A stretch of 64,000 bases of DNA. It comes from Roseiarcus sp963798015. Its GTDB lineage: Bacteria; Pseudomonadota; Alphaproteobacteria; Rhizobiales; Beijerinckiaceae. The notes beneath the pieces are model-generated. The model had not been told where the DNA came from. It was given only the letters and a program-made list of their open reading frames with translations, and searched no databases. This document shows positions 24,228 through 33,486 of this stretch, piece after piece (the first letter of the stretch is position 1; every line of letters starts with the position of its first letter). Position numbers and translations under genes: made by a program. The stretch is from contig CAWCSA010000023.1 in assembly GCA_963798015.1 (NCBI GenBank), positions 372,001 through 436,000 on the forward strand. The letters are read 5' to 3'.

Positions 24228-26711
24228 TCAGCTTATCGGCACGAAGGACGCACTCCAGATTTCTTTTGCATATTCGGCAATCGTTCGATCGGAGGAGAAC
24301 CAGCCAACATTGGCCGTATTCAGAACGCTCGAGCGCATCCATCGGTTCCGGTCGCGCCAGAGTTCATCGACCTTCAGCTGGGCCTTCCAGTAGGCGTCGA
24401 AGTCGGCGCAGATCATGAAGTAATCGTGATGCGTGAGCGTGTCGACAAGGCCGCGGTAACGGCTCACGTCGTCGGTTGAGAACACGCCGGAAGCGATTTC
24501 GTCGAGCGCTTCGTGCAAGATCGGGGAGGCGGCGATGTGTTCGCTCGAATCGATGCCGCTGGCGCGGGAGGCTTCGACCTCAGCGGCAGTCAGCCCGAAG
24601 ATGAAGATGTTGTCGTCGCCGACCAGATCGCGCATCTCGACATTGGCGCCGTCGAGAGTGCCGATCGTCAGTGCGCCGTTGAGCGCCATCTTCATGTTGC
24701 CGGTGCCGGAGGCCTCCATGCCGGCGGTTGAGATCTGCTCCGACAGGTCGGCGGCGGGCATGATGATCTCGGCCAGGGAAACATTGTAGTTCGGCAGGAA
24801 CACCACTTTCAAAAGGCCACGCACGGTCGGGTCCGAATTGACGACCTTCGCGATATCGATGGCGAGCTTGATGATCAGCTTGGCCTGGGTATAGCTCGCC
24901 GCCGCCTTACCGGAGAAGATCTTGACCCGAGGCGCGAAGTCGATGGTCGGATTCGCACGGATGGCGTTATAGCGCGCGACCGTTTCGATGAGGTTGAGCA
25001 GCTGACGCTTGTATTCGTGGATCCGCTTGACCTGAACGTCGAACATCGCCTCCGGGTCCACACGCAGGTTGAGCTGATCGGTGATGACGCGCGCAAGCGC
25101 GGCTTTGCGCTTGCGGCGTGCTTGCGCCACGCGCTCCTGCAGCGAAGAATCATCTGCATGCGCGGCAAGACCCTTGAGCGCATGATAGTCGTCGAGCCCG
25201 CGCTCGCCGAGCGTCGAGCGAATGATGTCGGCCAGGTCCGGATTGCATTCCATGAGCCAGCGGCGAAACGTGATGCCGTTGGTCTTGTTGGTGATGCGGC
25301 CGGGATAGACCGAATTCAGCGAATGGAACACGGTCTTGCGCATCAAATCGGTGTGCAGCGCCGAAACGCCATTGATCTTGTGCGAACCGATAAAGGCGAG
25401 GTTCCCCATTCTCACTCGGCGCCCGGCATGTTCGTCGATCAGCGAGATGCCGGCGAGCATGCCTGCATCGACGAACCCGCGCCGTCGCGCGCTGTCGAGA
25501 TGCGCCGCATTGATGAGGTAGATGATCTGCATGTGGCGCGGCAGCACGCGCTCCATCAATGGCACCGGCCAGGTTTCGAGCGCTTCCGGCAGAAGGGTGT
25601 GGTTGGTGTAGGAGAATGTGGCTTGGGTGATCGACCAGGCCTCATCCCAGTCGACTTTGTTGAGGTCGACGAGAATACGCATCAGTTCCGAGATGCCGAT
25701 CGCCGGATGGGTGTCGTTGAGCTGGACGGCGGCGTGCTCGCCGAGCGTGCGCACATCGCCCCACTGCTTCACGTGGCGGCGAGTGAGATCGAGCAGCGAA
25801 GCTGAAGTGAAGAAATATTCCTGCCGGAGCCGCAATTCCTGGCCGGCCGGGGTGGCGTCGCTGGGGTAGAGAACCTTGGAGATTGCCTCAGCCCGGACCG
25901 TCTCGGAAAACGCGCCGACATAGTCGCCGGCGTTGAAGGCCTCGAGCTTCAACGGGTCGGTCGCCCGCGCCGACCACAGCCGCAGCGTGTTCACATGCCG
26001 GCCGCGCCAGCCAACGATCGGCGTATCATAGGCAACCGCTTCCACCGTCTCCGACGGATGCCAGACGTGGCTGGTGCGCTCGTCGTTCTCGACCATTTCG
26101 ACCCAACCGCCGAACCCAATCGCGTAATTGTATTCGGGACGGACGAACTCCCACGGATTGCCGTTGACGAGCCAGTCCTCCGGCGCTTCCTGCTGCCAGC
26201 CGCCGCGAATAATCTGGCGAAACAAACCGTTGTCGTAGCGGATGCCGTAGCCGTGCGCGGCGATCGACAAGGACGCCATGCTGTCCATGAAACACGCGGC
26301 GAGGCGGCCGAGGCCGCCATTGCCGAGCGCCGCGTCGGGCTCGATCTTGCGCAAGTCAGTTAGACTGACGCCGAGCTCATCGAGCGCCTCCGCCATCGGC
26401 TGCGCGACGCAGAGATTGGTCAGGGCGTCGAACAACAGGCGCCCGATCAGGAATTCGAGCGAGAGATAATAGACGCGCTTGCGCCCGTCGACATAGACGC
26501 CGTTCAGCGATTCCAGCCAACGGCCGACGATGATGTCGCGGGTGGCGAATGTGACTGCCAGAAACCAATCGTGCGGAGTGGCGCGGCTGGGCGTCTTGCC
26601 AACAGCGTAAGTCAGTTTCGCCAGCACCGCCGCCTTGAGCTCCGCCGCGGAATACGGCCGCATCTCTGCCGCCTGAGGCGCAGGCTTTTCCTTCGTGACC
26701 AGCTCGTCCAT
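24228..26711 (-). CDS. glgP: Glycogen phosphorylase
   Basis: An 827-residue GT35 phosphorylase. The N-terminal catalytic region includes ALGNGGLGRLAACFMDS and YGIRYDNGLFRQ, and the C-terminal half has VQVKRIHEYKRQLLN and the pyridoxal-phosphate site EASGTGNMKMALNG, with the Schiff-base Lys near residue 672. It releases glucose-1-phosphate from glycogen chain ends. It is first in the glg operon, so the order is degradation, branching, precursor, synthesis, debranching. No phosphoglucomutase gene is in the window. Confidence 0.96.
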   Translation of the reverse strand: MDELVTKEKPAPQAAEMRPYSAAELKAAVLAKLTYAVGKTPSRATPHDWFLAVTFATRDIIVGRWLESLNGVYVDGRKRVYYLSLEFLIGRLLFDALTNLCVAQPMAEALDELGVSLTDLRKIEPDAALGNGGLGRLAACFMDSMASLSIAAHGYGIRYDNGLFRQIIRGGWQQEAPEDWLVNGNPWEFVRPEYNYAIGFGGWVEMVENDERTSHVWHPSETVEAVAYDTPIVGWRGRHVNTLRLWSARATDPLKLEAFNAGDYVGAFSETVRAEAISKVLYPSDATPAGQELRLRQEYFFTSASLLDLTRRHVKQWGDVRTLGEHAAVQLNDTHPAIGISELMRILVDLNKVDWDEAWSITQATFSYTNHTLLPEALETWPVPLMERVLPRHMQIIYLINAAHLDSARRRGFVDAGMLAGISLIDEHAGRRVRMGNLAFIGSHKINGVSALHTDLMRKTVFHSLNSVYPGRITNKTNGITFRRWLMECNPDLADIIRSTLGERGLDDYHALKGLAAHADDSSLQERVAQARRKRKAALARVITDQLNLRVDPEAMFDVQVKRIHEYKRQLLNLIETVARYNAIRANPTIDFAPRVKIFSGKAAASYTQAKLIIKLAIDIAKVVNSDPTVRGLLKVVFLPNYNVSLAEIIMPAADLSEQISTAGMEASGTGNMKMALNGALTIGTLDGANVEMRDLVGDDNIFIFGLTAAEVEASRASGIDSSEHIAASPILHEALDEIASGVFSTDDVSRYRGLVDTLTHHDYFMICADFDAYWKAQLKVDELWRDRNRWMRSSVLNTANVGWFSSDRTIAEYAKEIWSASFVPIS

Positions 26712-26839
26712 GAAGCCTTCCGCCTGCGTCAGTCTCCGGCGCGGCCCTGAATGTGCCGATCGGTTCTCTGTTTAAACACGGGGCGCCGAGCCGCACAATC
26801 TCCCGTGAGCCTTGCCAACCTCACGCCCGGACGATCCTG

Positions 26840-27490
26840 TCATGGATTCGGGCCCGGGCTCGTTGCTGGGTTCGCCGCCCGGATTTGTGCTTGAAGAGCG
26901 TTGAGCTCTGCGGTCGCCGTGTTGATCTGGCTTTGTAAGGCCTCGAACTCCTTCTGGGCGGATGCGGTCTGTGTCTGAGCGTCCACGAGCGACTTGCGGC
27001 CAACGTCGGCGTCGCCTTGCAACCGGGTCAGCTCAGCCGAGAGGGATTGGTCCTGGCTCTGCAGAGCCGTCAAATGGTCGCTTTCGTCCTTGAAACGCGC
27101 GTCGACAGCTTGCAAATCGCGCGTCCTGGCGCTCGTTTCTTCCTGGGCCCCCGAGATGGCAAGTCTGGCGTCGCTGATCTGCTTGGTCAGGTCGGCGAGT
27201 TCGTTCTGCGCTGACGCCCTCGCCGTCGAGGCGTCCGACAGCGCCTTCTCGGCGTTGGCCGCCTGCTTTTTCAGGTCAGCCGCGGAGCCTGCCGTCTTTT
27301 GCAGGTTCTGCAAGTCTGAGGCCAGGGATTTGCGCGCCCCTTCGGTGGCGGCCAATTGGTCGGCCAAATGAGCCTGACTCTGCCCGCCTTGCCACCAGAT
27401 AAAGCCGGCGGCCAGCCAGCCGACGGCCGCCAAAGCGGCCAGCCCCAGCAAGATGGGTCGCCACGACTGTTCGTCGCTCTGATCCGCCAT
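26840..27490 (-). CDS. Single-pass membrane protein with long coiled coil
   Basis: A 216-residue protein of unknown function. One membrane helix lies at about residues 12-34 (PILLGLAALAAVGWLAAGFIWW), followed by about 150 residues of continuous coiled coil rich in Ala, Gln, Asp and Lys (SLASDLQNLQK, SQDQSLSAELTRLQ) and a short Pro-rich tail. Such architecture suits a periplasmic scaffold or tether. The ATG at 27490 is favoured, with AAGGA 9 bp upstream; the frame extends 11 codons further to 27523. It is divergent from the cytochrome oxidase operon. Confidence 0.65.
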   Translation of the reverse strand: MADQSDEQSWRPILLGLAALAAVGWLAAGFIWWQGGQSQAHLADQLAATEGARKSLASDLQNLQKTAGSAADLKKQAANAEKALSDASTARASAQNELADLTKQISDARLAISGAQEETSARTRDLQAVDARFKDESDHLTALQSQDQSLSAELTRLQGDADVGRKSLVDAQTQTASAQKEFEALQSQINTATAELNALQAQIRAANPATSPGPNP

Positions 27491-27709
27491 GGCGCAATAT
27501 CCTTGAGGCGTCGCGAGACCCACGACGGCCTCGAATTGGGAGGCCTATGCATATTGCGGGCGCCGGGGCGGTCCGCCAAGCATAAAATGTCCCAATTGCC
27601 GACTGCGTATGGGTTGATGGGCCTCGGTAAAAAGCGAAAAGACAAGGTCAAAGAACGCCGCATCAACACGGTCGACTTCGCGTTGAATTGAGTGAAAAGA
27701 ATTTTTCAT

Positions 27710-27739
27710 TTGTCAACGAGTTGCCGGGCCGTCTATTGT
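27710..27739 (+). promoter_or_regulatory. Putative cox operon promoter in the 332 bp gap before coxB
   Basis: The region 27491-27822 has no gene I can support. It holds TTGTCA (27710-27715), an 18-base spacer and TATTGT (27734-27739), preceded by an AT-rich stretch (about 27685-27712). That gives a transcript leader of about 75 bases to the coxB start at 27823. This is a pattern match only, at the usual weak level for alphaproteobacterial promoters. Confidence 0.35.
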
Positions 27740-27822
27740 TGCACCGCGATGGAATTGAGGGGCGTGGCGCATCGCGGTCGTTTTGCGCTAACGACACACG
27801 TGAGTGAAGGAGACGGGTCGGT

Positions 27823-28674
27823 ATGCGCGTACGCTTAGACGCGATCAGGGCGGGTCTCGTGGCGCCGTTGGCCGCGCTCGCCGCGCCAATGGCGCAGGCG
27901 CAAGTCTTTGGCGGCCCTAAATCGGGTGGGATCGGGTTTCTGCCGGCGAATAGTGAAATTGCCGATGACATGTTCTGGTTTCACAACTCGATCCTGCTTC
28001 CGGCGATCATTGGCATCTCGCTGCTTGTGTTGGCGCTGATCATCTATATCGTGTGGCGTTTCAACGAGACCGCGAACCCCGTGCCCTCCCGCCGGACACA
28101 CAACGCTGTGCTCGAATTTGTCTGGACCGTGGCGCCAGCGCTTATTCTGGTCATCATTGCGGTACCCTCGTTCCGGCTGCTCGCGCAGCAACTCATCATT
28201 CCCGCGCCGGACTTGACGCTGAAGGTCACGGCCTCACAATGGCATTGGAACTACGGCTACCCGAAGTCCGAGGGCGGCTTTTCGTTCGACTCGCTCTATG
28301 TCGAGGAAAAGGACCTCAAGCCTGGCCAGCCTAACATCATTACTGCCGATCACGAGATGGTCGTCCCGGTCGGCAAGGTAATCGAAGTCGACGTGACCTC
28401 GCAGGACGTCATTCATTCGTTCTCCGTCCCGTCGTTCGGCATCAAGATCGACGCAATCCCCGGCCGGCTGAACAAGTCCTGGTTCAAGGCGGAGCGCGAG
28501 GGCATTTTCTACGGACAATGCTCGAATATCTGTGGTATCGATCACGCCTTCATGCCGATCAACGTGCGCGTCTTGAGCCAGCCGGATTATGAGGCCTGGC
28601 TTGCCCAAGCGAAGAAACAATTCGCCGCTTCGGACCAAATCGACGTTGCGGCTGCGCCGCAGGCCCAACCCTAG
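27823..28674 (+). CDS. coxB: Cytochrome c oxidase subunit II
   Basis: A 283-residue CuA subunit of an aa3-type oxidase. A signal peptide ends near AQAQ (residue about 27), followed by two membrane helices (about 51-75 and 95-118). The periplasmic cupredoxin domain carries the CuA ligands: His in DVIHSFSVPSFG, then Cys, Cys, His and Met in CSNICGIDHAFMP (about 232-243). QWHWNYGYP is the aromatic electron-entry region. It receives electrons from cytochrome c. It heads the operon coxB-coxA-ctaG-coxC, 52 bp before coxA. Confidence 0.96.
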   Translation: MRVRLDAIRAGLVAPLAALAAPMAQAQVFGGPKSGGIGFLPANSEIADDMFWFHNSILLPAIIGISLLVLALIIYIVWRFNETANPVPSRRTHNAVLEFVWTVAPALILVIIAVPSFRLLAQQLIIPAPDLTLKVTASQWHWNYGYPKSEGGFSFDSLYVEEKDLKPGQPNIITADHEMVVPVGKVIEVDVTSQDVIHSFSVPSFGIKIDAIPGRLNKSWFKAEREGIFYGQCSNICGIDHAFMPINVRVLSQPDYEAWLAQAKKQFAASDQIDVAAAPQAQP

Positions 28675-28726
28675 TCGGCGCTGTCAATGAGGCTGCCGAT
28701 CGTGCATCACCGGAGTCGTTAAAAAC

Positions 28727-30448
28727 ATGGCGTCCGTCACCGACTTCTCTCATCACGACGTCGATGCTCATCATGAGCACGAGCACCACATCCCGACTGG
28801 GTGGCGGAGGTATCTCTATTCCACCAACCACAAGGACATTGGGACGCTTTATCTCATCTTCGCCATTATTTGCGGCCTCATCGGCACGGTGCTTTCGATC
28901 CTGATCCGCGCTGAGCTGATGTCGCCAGGCGTGCAGGTTTTCCCCTTGATCTCTACGATTATGACCGGCGACGGCTCGGCTGACGCGGCCAAGAATATGT
29001 ACAACGTGTTCTTCAGCAGCCATGCCCTCATCATGATCTTTTTCATGGTGATGCCGGCGATGATGGGGGGATTCGGCAATTGGATGGTGCCGCTCATGAT
29101 TGGCGCGCCGGACATGGCGTTTCCCAGGCTGAACAACATGTCGTTCTGGCTTCTGGTGGCGTCGTTCCTGCTTCTCATGTGCTCCATGTTTGCCGAAGGC
29201 TCGCCTGGCATGCATGGTTTCGGCGGCGGCTGGGTGCTCTATCCGCCGATGTCCAGCGAGGTCGGAACGCCGGGTCCGGCTGCGGACTTCGTCATCCTGT
29301 CGATGCATTTGGCAGGCGCGTCCTCGATCCTGGGCGCGATCAATTTCATCGCCACGATCTTCAACATGCGCGCGCCCGGCATGACCATGTTCCGCATGCC
29401 GCTGTTCCCGTGGTCGGTGCTGGTGACCGCGTTCCTGCTCCTGCTGGCGCTGCCGGTGTTGGCGGGGGCGCTCACGATGCTGCTGACGGACCGCAACTTC
29501 CACACCACGTTCTTCGATCCGGCCGGCGGCGGCGATCCAATCCTGTTCCAGCACCTGTTCTGGTTCTTCGCCCATCCCGAGGTCTACATCCTCATCATCC
29601 CGGGCTTCGGCATGGTCAGCCAGGTCGTGGCGACGTTCTCGAAAAAGCCGATCTTTGGTTATGTCGGCATGGTCTACGCGATGCTGGCCATCGCCTTTCT
29701 CGGCTTCGCCGTCTGGGCCCATCACATGTTCACGACCGGCATGTCGCTCAACGCCCAGCGCTATTTCGTCTTCGCCACCATGGTGATCGCGGTGCCGACG
29801 GGGGTGAAGGTGTTCTCCTGGCTGGCGACGATGTGGGGCGGCTCGATTTCGCTCAGGCCGCCGATGCTGTGGGCGATCGGCTTCGTCTTCGTCTTCACCG
29901 TCGGCGGCGTCACCGGCGTCGTGCTCGCCAATGCGGCGATCGACCGCTATCTACACGATACCTATTACGTCGTTGCGCATTTTCATTACGTGATGTCGCT
30001 CGGGGCGGTGTTTTCGATCTTCGCCGGCTTCTACTACTGGTTCCCGAAGATGACCGGCTACCTCTACGACGAGAGGCTGGCGAAATGGCACTTCTGGGTC
30101 TCCTTCGTCGGCATCAACCTCGCCTTTTTTCCCCAACATTTCCTTGGCTTCCAGGGAATGCCCCGGCGGGTCGTCGACTACACGGAAGCTTATGCTTTCT
30201 GGAACATGGTATCGTCGATCGGCGCATTTATTGGCGGCGTGGGCACCCTCATATTCGTCTACGTCCTGTACGAGGCGTTCAAGGCCAAGCGGCCTGCAGG
30301 CGACAATCCCTGGGGCGTCGGGGCCACGACGCTCGAGTGGCAGCTGCCTTCTCCGCCGCCGTTCCACACATGGGAAGAGCCGCCGCACATTCTTGGCGAC
30401 GAGCATGACCACGCGCCGGCTATCGTGGGGCACGGGAGCGCAGCGTGA
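28727..30448 (+). CDS. coxA: Cytochrome c oxidase subunit I
   Basis: A 573-residue heme-copper oxidase core with 12 membrane helices. The CuB and heme ligands are visible: HPEVYILIIPGFG (His near 283), WAHHMFTTG (His pair near 331), and AHFHYVMS (near 417-420), plus the low-spin heme His in SSHALIMIFFMVMP. It reduces O2 to water and pumps protons. Its stop overlaps the GTG start of ctaG by four bases. Type A proton channels are likely, since it has the FGNWMVP D-channel region. Confidence 0.97.
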   Translation: MASVTDFSHHDVDAHHEHEHHIPTGWRRYLYSTNHKDIGTLYLIFAIICGLIGTVLSILIRAELMSPGVQVFPLISTIMTGDGSADAAKNMYNVFFSSHALIMIFFMVMPAMMGGFGNWMVPLMIGAPDMAFPRLNNMSFWLLVASFLLLMCSMFAEGSPGMHGFGGGWVLYPPMSSEVGTPGPAADFVILSMHLAGASSILGAINFIATIFNMRAPGMTMFRMPLFPWSVLVTAFLLLLALPVLAGALTMLLTDRNFHTTFFDPAGGGDPILFQHLFWFFAHPEVYILIIPGFGMVSQVVATFSKKPIFGYVGMVYAMLAIAFLGFAVWAHHMFTTGMSLNAQRYFVFATMVIAVPTGVKVFSWLATMWGGSISLRPPMLWAIGFVFVFTVGGVTGVVLANAAIDRYLHDTYYVVAHFHYVMSLGAVFSIFAGFYYWFPKMTGYLYDERLAKWHFWVSFVGINLAFFPQHFLGFQGMPRRVVDYTEAYAFWNMVSSIGAFIGGVGTLIFVYVLYEAFKAKRPAGDNPWGVGATTLEWQLPSPPPFHTWEEPPHILGDEHDHAPAIVGHGSAA

Positions 30449-31056
30449 CCGCTTCCGGGGATCACGACGGCCGCACGGTGTCTGTCGGCGGTCGTACGGG
30501 ACGCGACAATCGCCTGGTTGGCTTGGGCGCCATCGCGTTCGCGGCGGGCATGATCGCCCTCACCTACGCCGCGGCGCCCTTCTACTCCGCCTTCTGCCGC
30601 GCGACTGGTTACGAAGGCACCCCGCTACATGTGAAAGCCAACACAGACGCCGAGGGTCATCGAATCCTGCGGGTTGGCTTCGACGCTAATATCGCGCCGG
30701 GGCTGGCTTGGAGCCTCGAGCCGGAGGACGAGTCGATCCGGATTCGCACGGGCAAGACCGCTACTGTATATTTCCGGGTGAAAAACCTCAGTAACAGTGC
30801 CACTGAAGGTCACGCCACATTCAATGTGAGCCCAGAGGTTTCGGGCGAATATTTCAACAAGATCTCGTGCTTCTGCTTCACGACGCAGCATTTGGGACCG
30901 CACGAGAGCGCGGAATGGCCCGTGGTGTTCTTCCTCGATCCGGCCCTCGAGAAGGACCGGTCGATGGCCATGGTCGATTCGATTACGCTGTCCTACACGA
31001 TGTTCGCACCGCCATCTGAGAAGCCGACGGCCGATCGCGGCGGGCCTGCGGGATGA
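30445..31056 (+). CDS. ctaG: Cytochrome c oxidase assembly protein CtaG/Cox11
   Basis: A 203-residue copper chaperone that inserts CuB into subunit I. One N-terminal membrane helix (about residues 24-46) precedes a periplasmic immunoglobulin-like domain with the copper-binding motif ISCFCFTTQ near 132-140. TYAAAPFYSAFCRATGY is the conserved membrane-flank segment. The GTG start at 30445 overlaps the coxA stop. In many relatives a ctaB (heme O synthase) gene stands at this point, but none is seen here. Confidence 0.93.
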   Translation: MTASGDHDGRTVSVGGRTGRDNRLVGLGAIAFAAGMIALTYAAAPFYSAFCRATGYEGTPLHVKANTDAEGHRILRVGFDANIAPGLAWSLEPEDESIRIRTGKTATVYFRVKNLSNSATEGHATFNVSPEVSGEYFNKISCFCFTTQHLGPHESAEWPVVFFLDPALEKDRSMAMVDSITLSYTMFAPPSEKPTADRGGPAG

Positions 31057-31075
31057 CAATAATCAGGAGAAGACT

Positions 31076-31918
31076 ATGACCGACGCGGCGGTTCCGGACC
31101 GGCCGGGATTTCATCTCGTCGAGCCAAGCCCTTGGCCGCTCGTCGGCGCGGCCTTCGCGTTTTTCACGGCCTTTAGCCTCATATTGTTCATGCACGGGTC
31201 GAGTTTCGGCCTAGGGATGCTGACAATCGGCGTCGCGGGCATCCTGTTCACGATGGCGGGCTGGTGGCGCGATGTCGTCTCCGAGGCTCAGGGCGGCTAT
31301 CACAACATTATCGTTCGCCACGGCCTGACCTTTGGCATGCTCCTGTTCATCGCTTCGGAGGTCATGTTTTTCGTCGCCTGGTTCTGGGCTTTCTTCTGGT
31401 CCGCGCTCTATGCGGCCGATCCGCAAACCTACGGGCTCTTGGATTTCAGTGGCGGGATGTGGCCGCCAAAGGGGATGGAGGTCATCAATCCGCTCGCGTT
31501 GCCGTTGATGAATACGTTTGTTCTGTTGACGTCGAGCGCCGCGGTCAATGTCGCCCACGACGAGCTGCGCGAGGGAAACCGCCGCCTATTCGAGATCTTC
31601 CTTGCGATCGGCATCGCCCTGGGCGTGCTGTTCGCGTTCACCCAGGCCTACGAGTACATCCACGCGCCGTTCAGCTTCAAGAATTCGATCTATGGCGCGA
31701 CGTTCTTCATGGCGACGGGCTTCCACGGCGCGCATGTCATCATCGGCGTCATTTTCCTTTTTGTCTGTCTCATGCGCGGGCTTAGGGGACAGTTCACTCC
31801 AAAACATCACGTCGGGTTCCAGTTCGCCGCCTGGTACTGGCATTTCGTCGATGTGGTCTGGCTGTTCCTGTTCGCCTGCATCTACATCTGGGGATCCTGG
31901 GGCGCGACGTTCGAATAG
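31076..31918 (+). CDS. coxC: Cytochrome c oxidase subunit III
   Basis: A 280-residue subunit with seven predicted membrane helices. Typical segments are PSPWPLVGAAFAFF, GMLLFIASEVMFFVAWFWAFFW (near 85-106) and FYGATFFMATGFHGAHVIIG, and the C-terminal HHVGFQFAAWYWHFVDVVWLFLF. Subunit III stabilises the catalytic core and lipid environment of the aa3 oxidase. It follows ctaG by 19 bp and ends the operon. The next 286 bp, to 32204, hold no convincing gene. Confidence 0.96.
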   Translation: MTDAAVPDRPGFHLVEPSPWPLVGAAFAFFTAFSLILFMHGSSFGLGMLTIGVAGILFTMAGWWRDVVSEAQGGYHNIIVRHGLTFGMLLFIASEVMFFVAWFWAFFWSALYAADPQTYGLLDFSGGMWPPKGMEVINPLALPLMNTFVLLTSSAAVNVAHDELREGNRRLFEIFLAIGIALGVLFAFTQAYEYIHAPFSFKNSIYGATFFMATGFHGAHVIIGVIFLFVCLMRGLRGQFTPKHHVGFQFAAWYWHFVDVVWLFLFACIYIWGSWGATFE

Positions 31919-32204
31919 GCGGCGCGATAGGGCCACGATCGCGTAGCGATGGCGGAGCTGTGCGACAATGTTCGGGCCGGCATGACCAGCCGGCACGAGG
32001 CCGTGATTACGCGCGAACGGCATGCCGTTCGCCTTCGGCGTCCACAGGATTGCGATGGGACGCACCGCCGCGGCGCGGTCAAACTGGAGACCTTCGGCAA
32101 GCGCCTTCCGGATCATCTTTGCTCGCGACAAATGCCGCCGATCTGCTAAGGGGCTTCTAGGGAAATCTGATCGCCGAAAGAGCGGCGAGAAGAGCGAGCA
32201 GCCG

Positions 32205-32564
32205 ATGTTGGAACGAGTGCAGGACGGGCCAGCGCAGACCGTGGCGTTACGCGCGAGCGGTCCGGTCGAGGCCCAGGATGTCGAGGCGGCGATCAACGCG
32301 GCCGTGGGAGAAGCCGCAACCGGCCTCGTTGTGATTATCGCCCCGGATTTTGGCGGCGATTTTGCGGAGCTGGCGCGTGGGCTTGCGACCTCCGCGCTCG
32401 CTCACAAGTCGCTGGTCAAGCTCGCTGTCGTCGTCGACCCTGAACAGATGGATGGAGCCACGCTCAACAGCTTTGAAGCCTCGCCCGTCGGCATTCGTCA
32501 GTTCGCTCACGTCGACGCGAACGCGGCGCTCGAATGGGCGGCCGCAGCCCGGCGAGGGGAGTAA
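32205..32564 (+). CDS. STAS/SpoIIAA-like small protein
   Basis: A 119-residue protein resembling the SpoIIAA-like STAS family: VALRASGPVEAQDVEAAI near the N-terminus, VVIIAPDFGGDFAELARGL in the middle and AVVVDPEQMDGAT later. Members of this group bind lipids or act in anti-sigma signalling, but no partner kinase or sigma gene is nearby. The ATG at 32205 is chosen because the frame upstream to 32022 has no resemblance to anything. Similarity is moderate. Confidence 0.55.
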   Translation: MLERVQDGPAQTVALRASGPVEAQDVEAAINAAVGEAATGLVVIIAPDFGGDFAELARGLATSALAHKSLVKLAVVVDPEQMDGATLNSFEASPVGIRQFAHVDANAALEWAAAARRGE

Positions 32565-32649
32565 CGCCAAGTCCGACGGCCTGATCAGGACGCTTTGTCT
32601 TCGGATCGAGCCGTTCCCTTTCGGCCGCCTCAATCCAATAGCAGCTCGC

Positions 32650-33402
32650 TCAACGTCCGCCGGAGACCGTCACGACGCTGCCGGTGACAAAGGCGGACGC
32701 GGGTGAAATGAGCCAGGCTGCGGCCTCCGCTATCTCCTCGGGGGCGCCGACGCGGCGCAAAGGCGTCATTCCCTCGATGCGTTCGCGGAAGCCCGGCTGG
32801 GCGATCTGATCATGGGTCAGGTCGGTTGCGGTGAAGCCGGGCGCAACGACATTGGCGCGAACGCCTTCGGGTCCGACTTCGGTTGCAAGGCCCTTGGTGA
32901 AGCTCTCGACCGCCCCCTTGGTCGCTGCGTAAGACGCCAGCCCCGGCAGGCCGCCAAGCCTCGCGGCGATCGACGAAATATTGACGATCGACCCGCCGCT
33001 CCCCCCGTGCCTGGTCGACAGCCGAAGCACGGCCTCCTTGCAGGCGAGGATGGTTCCAATCACGTTGATCTGAAAGAGCTGATTCAGCTCTTTGGCCTCG
33101 CGTTCGTCGGTCGCTGCGGCGCGCCCCGTAATCCCGGCATTGTTGACGAGGCCGGCGAGCGGCCCCAGCGCCTTTACCGCCTCGTCGAACAGCGGGGGAA
33201 GCTGCGCCGGTTCCGAGACATCGGCCTTGAAAGCCTGCGCCCGCCCGCCTGACTTCTTGATCTCCGCCACGGTCGCCTCAGCGGCCTTCGCGTCGACGGC
33301 GTAGTTGACGGCGACCGCGTGGCCGTCCGCCGCGAGCCGGCGGCAGATGGCCGCGCCAATGCCGCGCGAACCTCCGGTGACAATGATGAGGCCTGAAGGC
33401 AT
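32650..33402 (-). CDS. Short-chain dehydrogenase/reductase
   Basis: A 250-residue classical SDR. The cofactor motif TGGSRGIG (about residues 9-16), NNAG (near 88), catalytic Ser in NISSIA and YAATK (near 154-158) are all present. The fold is close to FabG-like and glucose-1-dehydrogenase-like enzymes, but the substrate cannot be told. It is oriented away from the STAS-like gene and separated by 85 bp from it, and by 84 bp from the ABC-2 permease gene. Confidence 0.88.
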   Translation of the reverse strand: MPSGLIIVTGGSRGIGAAICRRLAADGHAVAVNYAVDAKAAEATVAEIKKSGGRAQAFKADVSEPAQLPPLFDEAVKALGPLAGLVNNAGITGRAAATDEREAKELNQLFQINVIGTILACKEAVLRLSTRHGGSGGSIVNISSIAARLGGLPGLASYAATKGAVESFTKGLATEVGPEGVRANVVAPGFTATDLTHDQIAQPGFRERIEGMTPLRRVGAPEEIAEAAAWLISPASAFVTGSVVTVSGGR

Positions 33403-33486
33403 GGCGAGACTCCAACGGTGGCGGGGATGTTCGAGCGATAGTGAGGCCGAAGTCTACGTCGGGTCAATTCTCGAGCGTGTGGCGCG

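Noticed and set aside
31586..32296. Minus-strand frame across the coxC end and the following gap
   Set aside because: Most of it is antisense to coxC. The part in the gap (31919-32204) has no start signal or recognisable motif, so I leave the gap empty.
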